From: Symbiodinium natans
Taxonomy: Eukaryota; Sar; Dinophyceae; Suessiales; Symbiodiniaceae
Length of the DNA: 64,000 bases
Assembly (NCBI GenBank): GCA_905221605.1
Contig: CAJNDS010002796.1
Span: 182,001 to 246,000 of the forward strand
Direction of reading: 5' to 3'
Every line of letters starts with the position of its first letter. Position 1 is the first letter of the stretch. Under the pieces are notes generated by a model. The model saw only the letters and a program-made list of their open reading frames with translations. It was not told the DNA's origin and made no database searches. The translations under genes and the position numbers were made by a program. Positions 34,786 through 44,236 of the stretch are shown piece after piece.

Positions 34786-37700
34786 ATGGCTCATGATGAG
34801 CAAGCCCCAGTTCCCACACAAGGGTTTGGGGCGCAATTTTGCAGCACTCCGAATACTCTCGACTCTGACCGAGGAGCTACTCCCCTGCTCTTACCGGCGG
34901 ATACGGAGCATGAAGAGAGTTTCTCCTTCAGCACGCAGGAGCAGCCTGTTTGTGCAGAAGGTACGGCTAGTGTAAACCAGTGGCTTTCGAGGAGTAGGAG
35001 AAAGACCACTCCCAGAAAGACAGCACTGGCCTTTGTCAAAGCGGAGTCGCCAGTCGGCCTCAGTGGCCCCAAATTCTTTCCCGCGTCCTTGCTAGATGAC
35101 AGCGATATGACGCAAACCCCAGCAACTTGTACAGCTTCAGTGGGATCTAGACTACCTTCAGGGCATACTGGTCAAAAAACCAGGAAGAAGCATGCCCTTG
35201 TGGAACCGCGAAACCGAAAGCAAGCCAAGCTGTGGCACAAGTTAGAGGTTCAACTCGACGGACAGCACGCTATCAGTGCCGAAGCCGAAGAGACGATCAT
35301 TGAACTAGCGGACCAAGCCCCTCAGAACGAAGGGCTCTTGGAGCACTGGACCTTGGAGCAGCTTTTCAGCTGTGCTTCTCGAGGCCCGTCGGTAGGGGTA
35401 TCACCCTTGAGGATGGCTCTCAAGGACGTGCAACAGCAGCTAAGCCTTCCCTCCAAAGAACCACTTCAAATTCGCTCTTCCAATGTCACCAGTTGGAGGG
35501 CGGAAATTGTTACCTGGCTTGACCAACTCAAGGAGCCGGTTGTGTGCCTTCAAGAAACCCACCTTATCGGAGACTCAAGAGAGTCAGCGGCCCGGAAAGC
35601 AGCAAGATGCGGCTATGAGTTGCATGGCGGGTCGGGCTCCCCTGGACAAGGGAAAGGAGTCCTCGGAGGTACGGGGATCTTGGTCCGTAAGCATTGGCAA
35701 GCCCGGTTCTTAAACCATGTTTCTTTCGAGGGGGGCGGTTTCACTGCAGTTGCGGTCAGAACAAGACAGGCGGAGATTGCATGCTTCAGCGTCTACTTGC
35801 GGTCAGGTGTAGCGTATGATTCGCACCCAAACGCTGAAATCCTGTCCCGCCTAATGGCAAATATAAAGGCTCACTCCAGGCACTGGTTTGCCATAGGGGA
35901 TTGGAATGTGGCTCCAGAGGAGCTCCTGGCCAGTAACATCCTCAGTGAACTTCAAGCCTACCCGATTGTGACTGGGCAGGCTACGTGTGATAGTGGCAAC
36001 GAACTTGACTACTGCATCTGCAGCAGCAAGCTCAGGAGCATCTCCAGCATCGCTGCAGATTGGACTGCTCCACATCGGCCCCACTCTAGCCTGATCCTCA
36101 CTTGCGATACGATGGGGGGCCAGTGTAAGGTTTTCCAGCTTCCTGCGTTTGGACCTGTTGGTGAAGTGGCAGGGTGTAGCAGGAAACTGCCGTGCATCAC
36201 GCATATCAAGTGGATGGGGCGTGAGATTTCTGATGAAGTCTCGCTGGCATTTGCCGCCCTGGCACAAGAGTGTTCGGCAACGGTGTGTCCCGAAGAAACC
36301 GCAGTCCGGGGCATCACCTTGTCATTGAAACACGGTCGACTTCTGGCCCCGTCCAAAGTCTATAAGTGCACGGACAATCATGCAAAATGGCAGAGGCTGC
36401 AGGTCTGGACAAATAAAACCCCCCAAAAAATCATCAAAGCCGAAGAGCTCGAGAACCTGTTGTCAGGCCTGATTGATTCCGAGGCCCAGGAAATCAATGG
36501 CGACAAACAGGCAAAGATCAAATCCCTTCTCGCCGGGGAAGATGACATCGACACCCGCAAGTGGATCGAGGACGAAGCCTCAAAGGCCCAAAAGGAGCAC
36601 GTCCGTTGCGACAAGGAGCGTTACAAGGAGTGGCTTGACGGCGCCGTTCAGAAAGGAATGAGGCCTCTCTTCCGCGCCATGAAAAGCCATGAATCTGGTC
36701 TGGATAGGCCTTTCCAAACAATGGAACCCATGCTACGTCCATACTGCCGATTGGCCCAGTGGAAACCGATCTGGCAAGGAGAGTTCGAGCCTGTTCCAAC
36801 CGTTTTTCCCCTACTGCTCGAAGAAGCCAAGCGAGAGGCCGAGCTACTCCCTCCGCTAGACCCGCTGGCAATCATGCTCCGCATCAAACGTCTGCCTCTG
36901 AAAGCCCCAGGACCAGATGGATGGACGATTCCCTTCCTTAAAGCCCTGCCTGAAAAACAGGTCGAGGATCTCACCCATTTCTTTCACCTTGTGGAAAAAA
37001 CCGGCCAAGCCCCGCATCAGTGGTGTACCACTCAGGTCACCATGCTTGTTAAGTCGGAAGAGATTGAACGCCCGATTGCTCTATGCCATGTAGCGTACAA
37101 GCTTTGGACCCAAGCCAGGTACAACCTGGTGGCTGAATGGATGGCCCGCTTTGAGCTTGTAGCTCCGTGGGACGCGGCCCGTCCAGGACAAGCTTGTTTG
37201 GACATTTCTGTCCGCAGAGTCTTCCTCTCCGAAATCAGCCGTTCGAGAGGTTTAAGTCGGGTGAGCATTTTCATCGACCTCACGACTTTTTATGAGACAG
37301 TCGAGCATGAGCTGTTGATCCAACAAGCCAAAATCCTGGGTTTCCCCCAGGTCGTCCTCAATATAGCGCTCCAGATATATCGAGGCGAAAGACTGATCTC
37401 CTCCGAGGGTCGAGTTTCTCACCCCTTATGGGCCAGCAGGGGCATAATGGCAGGCTGCCCCATTGCCCCTGCCTTGGCAAAGCTGGCATTGTTTCCCACT
37501 TGCCAGAAAGTCTACCAGTCGAACCAGATCCAGTCCATGGATGTATGGCTGGACGACATCTCTGTAGATGTCGAGCACCGCGAACCGCAGACAGCAGCAA
37601 GGCAGGCGCTTGCAGTGTTCCGCACGCTTCAGTCGGAGCTAGGAGCAGCCAAGCTGCAGCTCAGCATCCGGAAGTCCGCTTTTGTATGCTCTGATGGGTC

Positions 37701-40089
37701 TGCGGAAAAAGAGCTCCGTACCAGGAGAAAGGTCAAAGAGCCGCAGGTGCAAAGTCTCGTCAAAGACCTGGGGGCGGATTCGTCTGGAGGCCGAAGGAGG
37801 CGGGTAAAGACCTCAAACAGCCGCATTCAGAAAGCGGTCAAGAGGAGCGCCAAACTTCATCGGCTAGGGCTAGGCCAGAAAAAGCATGCGATTCGCGCTT
37901 TTAAAACCAGCGCCTTTACGGCGGGCACCTGGGGGCACCAGGCCCAAGGGCTATCTCCAAAGAGAATGAAGGTGGTGAGGGGAATGGCGGTGTCCCACTC
38001 CACCAGACTGGCGCTTGGTTCAGCGGACGTGGTCTTTGATATGGGCGAGTTTAATGTCCAAGACCCGGTTATCCGCATCGTTTTGGAACATTGGGACAGC
38101 CTAAGCCGGTGCGTTGCTATCAATGGCCCGTGTGCGCCACGCTTTCAACAAGCATGGGGGGTAACGTGGAAAAGACTTGCGAGAGCGGCTCACCCCTGGA
38201 GACTAGCAGCTGGCCCGATTGCAGCTATGGTGTGCTATCTTCGCGACATGGGTTTTGAAGCTCCCGCCATGGAAGTATGGTCGAGGCCAGACCTCACCAT
38301 TAGACTCGAGTGGGGAAACGCCAAAACGGCACGGCAGGTGAAGGAGCAGCTGCGTGGAGCCATGCTGCGTGATCGCTGGGGGCGAATTGCAAGCCAGCAC
38401 GGCGGCGGAGGAGCCGAGCATGGTTTAGACTGGTCGACCCACAGGAGCCTGCTGAAAAAGGCCAAAGGGAACACTCTAAAGGTAACAGGGCTACGCATGG
38501 TTTGGCAAGGCGCTGTAGCCTTCAATGGGCATGGCGGGCACGCGGTGTGCACGAGGTGCGGTGGGGCCAACTCCTTTGTGCATGCGCTCCACACTTGCCC
38601 AGCGTGGGCAGCGCACGACATTGGCCCCGACCCTGAGTGGAGGAGTAGGGTGGATGCACCAGAATGTTTCTGGCTGAGAGGGCTAGTCCCAGCCCCGCTT
38701 ACCAAGCACCCTGACCACCCTCCCTTGATCCTTGAAACCCTTGTTGAAGGAAACCTTGAAGAAGCGGCACAGAGCTGCCAGCCAGTCTGGTTTGGTACAG
38801 ACGGATCAGGAGGACCACAGGCCTCCGATCCCAGGCTCAGAATGGCAACCTGGAGCTTAGTTGCCATACAGCGCAAGGATGGCCATCTGCCGGCATGCTG
38901 CTGGCAAGGCCCGGAGCCGGATCCGGCCTACAAGATTGTGGGGTATGCGGTGGGGGCCCTTCAGGTAGGTTTCACGGTCAATGACGCCGAGTCAAAGGCA
39001 CTTGACTTCCTTTTGGGCCTGTCCAACCAAAACAATTTTGTTGCCTGCGATAGCAAAATTGCGCTCACCAGACTTAAAAACCCCAACGCCCATTTCCTTT
39101 GGCCTAGTATATGGACCGCAGGTCAGGATGACCGTAATAGATTAAAACCGGTCTGGACAAAAGGGCACTTAACCAAAGAGGAGCACGCAGCCAGGCACGG
39201 CAACGGCTCCCTATGGGCCTGGGAAGCCAACAGACATGCAGACTGGCTGTGCGGTGAGAAGGCCAAAGAGATTCTGTCACAAGAGCATGTGGCAAAAGTC
39301 AAGCAAATTGACAGCACTGCACGAGAGATCTCCACTTTCTTAGGAAAGCGAGCTGAGTTCCTCCTCGCCAACTGCCCGCTGCCCTCAGCAAATGAGGTCA
39401 AATTTGAGAGAAAGGCTAAGGCCAAGGTCGCGCCTCCCTCCAAAAAAGGACCCAATAAAAAACAGCTTCTTTTGCATGCAGTCAAGGAGGCGAATCCTCA
39501 GACCATGCACAATTGGAAAATCTCTAGCGGAGAAAGCACCAACAACCTGTGCATCAAGTGCGAAGGGTGCGGGCTTTACGTGCAACAAGTCGATCCGCAT
39601 GAGGTGGTTGTGCACGTTCTTCAGTTCCCGTGCCAGAGTCTGCCTGTGCCCACCTCGACTCCGTGGGGCTTTCATGTGTCTCACCACATGATCAACCTTG
39701 GAGAGTCAGTGGTATGCAAAAAGTGTGGCGTTTTCCAAGCTGTCAGAATCCTAAAGGCCAAACCGGGATGTCAAGGTAGGTGCAGCCAGGTCTGCAAGAA
39801 GCCTAACAGCAAATTCCAAGAAGCCCAAAAAAGAAGCCTAGACCCCAAGGCTGGCGTGAAAGCCTTCTTCGGCTTGAGGCAGAGTTGCTCGCCCCATCCC
39901 GCAGCCGTTGTGCCTTCAAACACAAGCGTAAGTGAAGCAGTGGCAAGTAGCAGCACAGGAGAGTCTCTCCCTCAGATTCCTCCTTTGCCTCCTCAGACCA
40001 CACCCGCTTTTCCCAAGCCTAAAGCAAAAATCAAAGCCAAAGCAAAAAAGGATGGCCTGACACAAACCGCTCTCTCTTTTAGGAAGTGA
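34786..40089 (+). CDS. LINE C ORF2: endonuclease, reverse transcriptase, RNase H
   Basis: This is the copy A ORF2 with two residue changes that I can see: Met to Leu at the codon near 36187 and Tyr to Cys near 36367, both in the linker between endonuclease and RT. All catalytic blocks described for copy A are retained, including GDWN, APGPDGW, FIDLTTFYETV, WLDD and GTDGSG. The frame is open from 34618, and ATG 34786 is preferred for its CCATGG context. The ORF appears intact, so this copy could supply enzyme in trans. Confidence 0.9.
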   Translation: MAHDEQAPVPTQGFGAQFCSTPNTLDSDRGATPLLLPADTEHEESFSFSTQEQPVCAEGTASVNQWLSRSRRKTTPRKTALAFVKAESPVGLSGPKFFPASLLDDSDMTQTPATCTASVGSRLPSGHTGQKTRKKHALVEPRNRKQAKLWHKLEVQLDGQHAISAEAEETIIELADQAPQNEGLLEHWTLEQLFSCASRGPSVGVSPLRMALKDVQQQLSLPSKEPLQIRSSNVTSWRAEIVTWLDQLKEPVVCLQETHLIGDSRESAARKAARCGYELHGGSGSPGQGKGVLGGTGILVRKHWQARFLNHVSFEGGGFTAVAVRTRQAEIACFSVYLRSGVAYDSHPNAEILSRLMANIKAHSRHWFAIGDWNVAPEELLASNILSELQAYPIVTGQATCDSGNELDYCICSSKLRSISSIAADWTAPHRPHSSLILTCDTMGGQCKVFQLPAFGPVGEVAGCSRKLPCITHIKWMGREISDEVSLAFAALAQECSATVCPEETAVRGITLSLKHGRLLAPSKVYKCTDNHAKWQRLQVWTNKTPQKIIKAEELENLLSGLIDSEAQEINGDKQAKIKSLLAGEDDIDTRKWIEDEASKAQKEHVRCDKERYKEWLDGAVQKGMRPLFRAMKSHESGLDRPFQTMEPMLRPYCRLAQWKPIWQGEFEPVPTVFPLLLEEAKREAELLPPLDPLAIMLRIKRLPLKAPGPDGWTIPFLKALPEKQVEDLTHFFHLVEKTGQAPHQWCTTQVTMLVKSEEIERPIALCHVAYKLWTQARYNLVAEWMARFELVAPWDAARPGQACLDISVRRVFLSEISRSRGLSRVSIFIDLTTFYETVEHELLIQQAKILGFPQVVLNIALQIYRGERLISSEGRVSHPLWASRGIMAGCPIAPALAKLALFPTCQKVYQSNQIQSMDVWLDDISVDVEHREPQTAARQALAVFRTLQSELGAAKLQLSIRKSAFVCSDGSAEKELRTRRKVKEPQVQSLVKDLGADSSGGRRRRVKTSNSRIQKAVKRSAKLHRLGLGQKKHAIRAFKTSAFTAGTWGHQAQGLSPKRMKVVRGMAVSHSTRLALGSADVVFDMGEFNVQDPVIRIVLEHWDSLSRCVAINGPCAPRFQQAWGVTWKRLARAAHPWRLAAGPIAAMVCYLRDMGFEAPAMEVWSRPDLTIRLEWGNAKTARQVKEQLRGAMLRDRWGRIASQHGGGGAEHGLDWSTHRSLLKKAKGNTLKVTGLRMVWQGAVAFNGHGGHAVCTRCGGANSFVHALHTCPAWAAHDIGPDPEWRSRVDAPECFWLRGLVPAPLTKHPDHPPLILETLVEGNLEEAAQSCQPVWFGTDGSGGPQASDPRLRMATWSLVAIQRKDGHLPACCWQGPEPDPAYKIVGYAVGALQVGFTVNDAESKALDFLLGLSNQNNFVACDSKIALTRLKNPNAHFLWPSIWTAGQDDRNRLKPVWTKGHLTKEEHAARHGNGSLWAWEANRHADWLCGEKAKEILSQEHVAKVKQIDSTAREISTFLGKRAEFLLANCPLPSANEVKFERKAKAKVAPPSKKGPNKKQLLLHAVKEANPQTMHNWKISSGESTNNLCIKCEGCGLYVQQVDPHEVVVHVLQFPCQSLPVPTSTPWGFHVSHHMINLGESVVCKKCGVFQAVRILKAKPGCQGRCSQVCKKPNSKFQEAQKRSLDPKAGVKAFFGLRQSCSPHPAAVVPSNTSVSEAVASSSTGESLPQIPPLPPQTTPAFPKPKAKIKAKAKKDGLTQTALSFRK

Positions 40090-40092
40090 GCT

Positions 40093-41519
40093 ATGGGAAA
40101 AGGATGGAAGAAAGGACACGGCAAATCCAAAGGCCTCAAAGGCAAGCAATCAAGATTGCCACAAGAAGAGCTGGATGCAGCATGGGAGGTGAATATGGAA
40201 AGAAGCGCGCGAGATCTCCCTACAAAAAGCCCCGGCTCCATCTCCAGGAGTAAAGCAAGGAGCCATGCTAGGCATCTTGCCTTAGCGGAAAGCGACGCGC
40301 GTTTCCGGGCTCAACACCTCGCCCTACACCACCTGCTCCTCCGCCAAGCCGGCGAGGACAGGAGGAAGACGTGCCCGAAGACCCTTCGGATGCAACCCAG
40401 GAGTGGCGCTCCGATCAGCTTTCCCCCTGGGAACGAAGGGTCAAGTTAAGAAGCTCCTCTGATTCAAGCGGGCACAGAAGGGAAGAGGTTCTCTCCCGAA
40501 ATGCGGCTCCTCTGCCAAACTCCTCCTCATTGAATCCTGGGCGTCCTGTCGCCCACGCGGAGGTTGAGGATCTCACCTCTCTTCTTGACCCCGCAAGCTT
40601 TCCCGAGAGCTCAGGGTGGCCCCAGGACAACCAAGCATCCGAGGCAAACCCTCAGACAGTTAGAGCGACTAGTTCAGGAAGAAACGTCGCAGTGGCAGCA
40701 GACGAGCGTCAGAGGGCAGACCCACAGGAAGCCGCGTTCCACTTTCAAGGCCAGTGGAAGGCACACCGCGGCAAGCCAAAGGAGCCTCTGCACTATCTTC
40801 CTGTCAACCTAGTCATGATCCAGGACGTCACCCGCAGCCTCCATGTTCGGGACACCATGGATCTGACTATGCTCATGTTCGGCCGTACGCGAGTAGCCTA
40901 TGTAGCCGAATCGGCTCCCCTGGTGTGGAAATTTTCGGATGAAAGCCAAGCCGAAGAGGAGCGCATCAGTAATATCTTTCCCCGGTTAACGGCGAAGGTC
41001 TACTGGTATGGGCTTGTGCGCATCCGCCTGCTGTGGCAGGGAGGAGAGCAGGTGTTTCCATTTTACATGTCGCTGCAGGAGCGATGTGTTCCAGGGGTTG
41101 AGGTTCTCACCCGATTCGGCGCTGGAAGCCAGAGTTGCTTCCAGTTCTTGTGCTACATGGCCATCATTTTGGCCTATCTTCGAGCTGAAGGGTGGACCCT
41201 CCGCGATTTGGGGCCGCTAAATGTAGCCGTGAGTCGTACCACGGCAAATTCCCCCTATCCGAGGCTCATTTTCTTCGACACGAACGAATGGACATGGGAA
41301 GGCAAAGAAGCCAAACACAGCTGGACAGGCTTTTGGTCGCTTGTGGCGGATTTCAGCCCTTCACGCCAAGGCTGGCTTCGCGACAAGCTCAGACACGTTG
41401 GCGTGTACCCTAGGTGGTGCGCGGAAACGCTGTTAATGGAGTGTCAGCCCTTCTGGAGCCATCTCAGCGAACAGGGCATTATCGACTCGGGAGGGCCCTG
41501 TTTCAGTGATCTGCGATGA
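40093..41519 (+). pseudogene. LINE C ORF3, kinase-like, frameshifted
   Basis: It is identical in arrangement to copy A: a 118-residue frame from ATG 40093, a four-base loss near 40311, and the kinase-like domain in the frame 40371-41519. The ATG follows the ORF2 stop by three bases. Confidence 0.7.
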
Positions 41520-41763
41520 GCCAGAAGGTGAGTTTCTCCCTGAGCTGCGGCGAGAATCTTGTCAAGTCTGTAAAGACTCTGAGGGATGGTGAGGTTCTCC
41601 CTGCCCGTAGCTCTTTCCGTAGCATCTCGGATGCCTTCACAAGCACGGCCGTGTTTAGCAGGCCAAGGCATTCCTGAGAGTAGTTGTTCTCACGTTTCAC
41701 CTTAACTTCCGGGACTTCGGTCCCGAAGAGCCTAATTGGCTAGCGACGTGGCCCGCTTTCGAG

Positions 41764-41776
41764 TGATATATGTGAC
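41764..41776 (+). repeat. 13-base target repeat 4 (C/D junction)
   Basis: TGATATATGTGAC lies between the GCTTTCGAG end of C and the CTGGCTCAAG start of D. Confidence 0.75.
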
Positions 41777-41905
41777 CTGGCTCAAGATCTCGGCTCAACC
41801 CCGGTGGGGTGCACAGGTAGCAGAGTGGTAGCTGTGTGAACCAGCCTCGAGTCCCCTAACTGTTTTGGGTACCAGGCCTGCTTTTTCACAGCCTTCATTT
41901 GAGCC

Positions 41906-42799
41906 ATGTCCAGAGCACCTGTGCAGTCGAGATCCTCACTGCCAGCAAGTGATGGGTTGGAGTCATCTCACCCAACTTGCTCTGCAGAGAGCCAGAAAGA
42001 AGGCGCCCGGCTTGGGGAACTCTTCCCTTATGCGAGTCCTCTTACAGCCGGCTGTGGAGTTTCTCCAGCCTTGGAAGACCAGGTAAGATGCTCGAGCAGC
42101 CTGGCAAATCCAGAGCGAACTTGGGCCCATAGAGCCAATTGTGGTCCCAGCCAATGCAGGACTTTCCACCAAGCACTCTGCTTTCGCTGGCATCACAAGG
42201 GCCGGAAAGAGTGGCTGCTCCTCTCCGAGGACAGCAGCGTGTATTTTGTTCGCACCAGCAAATCCGGCAAAACAGTCCGAGCCGGACCCTGTGGGCAATG
42301 GAGATGCATGGAAGACCCAGCAGAGCTCCACGGGGGAACGGGAGGCGACCCGCCCGTGCAGTGGCTTCGCCTTTTAAACTTTAATTGCACTGGCTGTGGT
42401 AACATTCCAACCCATAACCTCAACTTCTTGCCCGGTCCTGGGAAAAGGCAACCAGCGATCTTGCATGGAGAGGATGGAAGACGCATCGAGCTCTACTGTG
42501 CCCTTTGTCTAGAAAGCTTCCGAGCGTGCACGTGGAGCTGGCCGAGTTTCGACCAAGCAGTTAGGAGACCGGTGTTTCTGGACTACGCTTCCCTTGCTAA
42601 CTTGCGTCAGTTAGGTCACCAAGGTACGGAGCCCGTAGAACCTATGCTGGCGCCGCTGTCTTCTGCAGCCAGCGCACATGGCTGGACCTTCCTTGAGGAA
42701 GGGTGTTCTCAGGATCTAGACTCCCCAGAAGAAGCAGGCAACAGTGATTGGCTGGTGTGTGGCTTTGAAGACTTGGAAGACGTCCCCTGGGAGGTCTGA
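41906..42799 (+). CDS. Element D ORF: cysteine-rich protein of unknown function
   Basis: It starts at ATG 41906, just after a pyrimidine-AG site (CTGCTTTTTCACAG, ending near 41891), and encodes 297 residues. Cysteines cluster at 79-92 and in two C-x2-C pairs, C161/C164 and C198/C201, which would form a zinc ribbon. The middle (95-135) has Trp- and Arg-rich strands. The C-terminus is acidic. There is no RT, nuclease or kinase motif. I do not recognise the family; a nucleic-acid-binding ORF1-like role is plausible but unproven. Confidence 0.5.
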   Translation: MSRAPVQSRSSLPASDGLESSHPTCSAESQKEGARLGELFPYASPLTAGCGVSPALEDQVRCSSSLANPERTWAHRANCGPSQCRTFHQALCFRWHHKGRKEWLLLSEDSSVYFVRTSKSGKTVRAGPCGQWRCMEDPAELHGGTGGDPPVQWLRLLNFNCTGCGNIPTHNLNFLPGPGKRQPAILHGEDGRRIELYCALCLESFRACTWSWPSFDQAVRRPVFLDYASLANLRQLGHQGTEPVEPMLAPLSSAASAHGWTFLEEGCSQDLDSPEEAGNSDWLVCGFEDLEDVPWEV

Positions 42800-42853
42800 C
42801 CTAATCCGGCCCCAACCCACCCAAATTGCAGGAGCTATGCCCTGCCAGAATCA

Positions 42854-43949
42854 AGGGTGAGATGCTCACCCTCCGGAATCCCTTTGTCACGGGTGAAGCT
42901 TCTCCCCGTCCAATCAGCGACGGTCCTGTGAGTCCGTTCCCAAACTGAGAGTGCCATAGGGCACCACGGAGAATCTTGCATAGAATTGGATCATTTAATG
43001 ATCGCATAAGGATGCAGGTTGTAAGAATGCAAGCAGAAGTGCTCAGTCCCGGCACGTACCCAGATCCATCCGTCGGAATATTTTCGCAGTTGTTCCGATG
43101 GACACCCTGCAGGACAGGCCGCCTCGATGCGGCTTTTGTTCAGCCTGACACCGGTTCGGCCCCTTTGCTCGGTCTGTGCAGCAGACCGCTGGACCGGGTT
43201 TTCGGGCTCAGGTGCTTGTGGGTCTTCCACAGGCCCAACACGGGGTTCTCGCAAACACAGCGCACGAAAGGATAACGTTAGAACCGCACCCTGAAGATCC
43301 TCACTGGTTGATGAGGGGAGGGAGGGCGCTGAGGTGTGGCAGGAACGGACGAGGATCCTAGTACGCCGACCGTATGAGGTTTAGGGCATTTCCCTGTTTG
43401 GGGTTACCCGTGTTTGGCCTGTCGAGGATCTCCTTTGAGATTCCTGCAGGGTGCTGTTGTTTCTCTCCGGGTGGTGCAAGCCCATCTTGGAGGAAGCCTA
43501 GCGGCAGGCGTTGTTGTTAGGGACCAATGCTTGGCTGACGGACAGCCAGAGGCACCAGATTGTGGAGGTTAAAGGCTGTGGCTCGGTGCCTGAAAGCCTG
43601 CCCAACTGAGCTGCCCAAATCAACCAAGCCCTCCCTGCGTGCAAGTGGTATGGGCTCCTTGGAGCCGCTGAGGTTGAACCAGTTAGTAAGAGCGAGAAAG
43701 CTGGTTCCCCTCCCTGGTGAGTAAGTGCGAGAAAGCCAGGTCAGCAAACGGGGCTAACAGGAGCTCAGTGCTGCTGCGGCATGAGTTCCTGGGGCCTAGG
43801 TTAGTAAGGGCGAGAAAGCCTAGGCCTGTGCCGGAGGTTGGCGACTTTGCCAAGCCACTTGCGTTCAGTTTAGTACAGGCATTGCCCATGTATCGGTTCC
43901 AGACCTTCTGCCTTTTCTGAGTGAGCCGGAAGTGGGTGAGTTTCTCCCC
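42854..43949 (+). other. GAG-N3-CTC hairpins in element D
   Basis: AGGGTGAG, ATG, CTCACCCT (42854-42872) is the same design as the LINE hairpins, but the bulged T is now paired with an A. GGG, T, GAG, TTT, CTC, CCC (43934-43949) keeps the bulge. A looser variant (ACGGG...CCCGT) lies near 42886-42906. Confidence 0.55.
43676..43825 (+). other. Three stem-loops with one shared 18-base loop
   Basis: Stems GAACCAG/CTGGTTC (43676-43707), CCTGG/CCAGG (43713-43740) and GCCTAGG/CCTAGGC (43794-43825) each enclose an 18-base loop. The loops are TTAGTAAGAGCGAGAAAG, TGAGTAAGTGCGAGAAAG and TTAGTAAGGGCGAGAAAG. The loops are nearly constant while the stems differ and still pair. This points to a structured RNA element in D. 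The AGTA and GAA strands could form a loop-E-like internal fold (inference). Confidence 0.7.
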
Positions 43950-44168
43950 TGTACTGGCAGGGCTGATAGGGTAGGCAGTACAGACCAGGCAGTTCAACCT
44001 GCAGAACATTTTGCCTAGGGCTTTGTACAGTGCCAAACCAGTGAGTAGCCGTAGGCCGCCGAGCTTGGCCCTTTTTCTTCTCTCGGTGCTCCCTGCACAT
44101 AGTACGGCCGTGTCAAGCAGGCCAAGGACACCTCGAGAGTCCCTTTTCCGTGCATAGTTAATACCTAC

Positions 44169-44184
44169 CGGAACTCCGGTTCCG
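44169..44184 (+). other. Element D 3'-terminal hairpin
   Basis: CGGAAC and GTTCCG pair around TCCG. It is the counterpart of the LINE A hairpin at 31109-31124, with one compensatory pair change and a UNCG-type loop. Confidence 0.7.
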
Positions 44185-44223
44185 AAGAGCCTAACCTGGC
44201 TAGCGACTCAGCCCGCTTTCGAG

Positions 44224-44236
44224 TGATATATGTGAC
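44224..44236 (+). repeat. 13-base target repeat 5 (array right end)
   Basis: TGATATATGTGAC closes the array and runs into CCTCCTAGTTTCCC, which I take as the interrupted copia LTR. Confidence 0.7.

Larger units (their letters stand above)
32982..41763 (+). mobile_element. LINE copy C, full length, near-identical to A
   Basis: The organisation is the same as copy A at an offset of 10601. The differences I noticed are single bases near 34470, 34524, 36188 (ORF2 Met to Leu), 36368 (Tyr to Cys) and 39412. It starts CTGGCTCAAG, one base more than A, and its right flank is an unmutated 13-base repeat. Confidence 0.85.
41777..44223 (+). mobile_element. Element D: LINE-ended, probably non-autonomous
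   Basis: Its first 120 bases align with the LINE leader (CTGGCTCAAG, CGGCTCAACCCCGG, an A box, AACCAGCC). Its last 150 bases align with the LINE 3' end (ACGGCCGTGT, AGCAGGCCAAGG, the hairpin, GCTTTCGAG). Between them it lacks endonuclease, RT and RNase H, and instead holds a Cys-rich ORF and a structured region. It is flanked by the 13-base repeat on both sides. Mobilisation by the LINE ORF2 is inferred from the shared ends. A diverged LINE with internal replacement is the alternative. Confidence 0.7.

Noticed and set aside
43676-43825. Hammerhead ribozyme in element D
   Set aside because: The loops contain GAAAG but no CTGANGA core, and the three-helix layout is absent.
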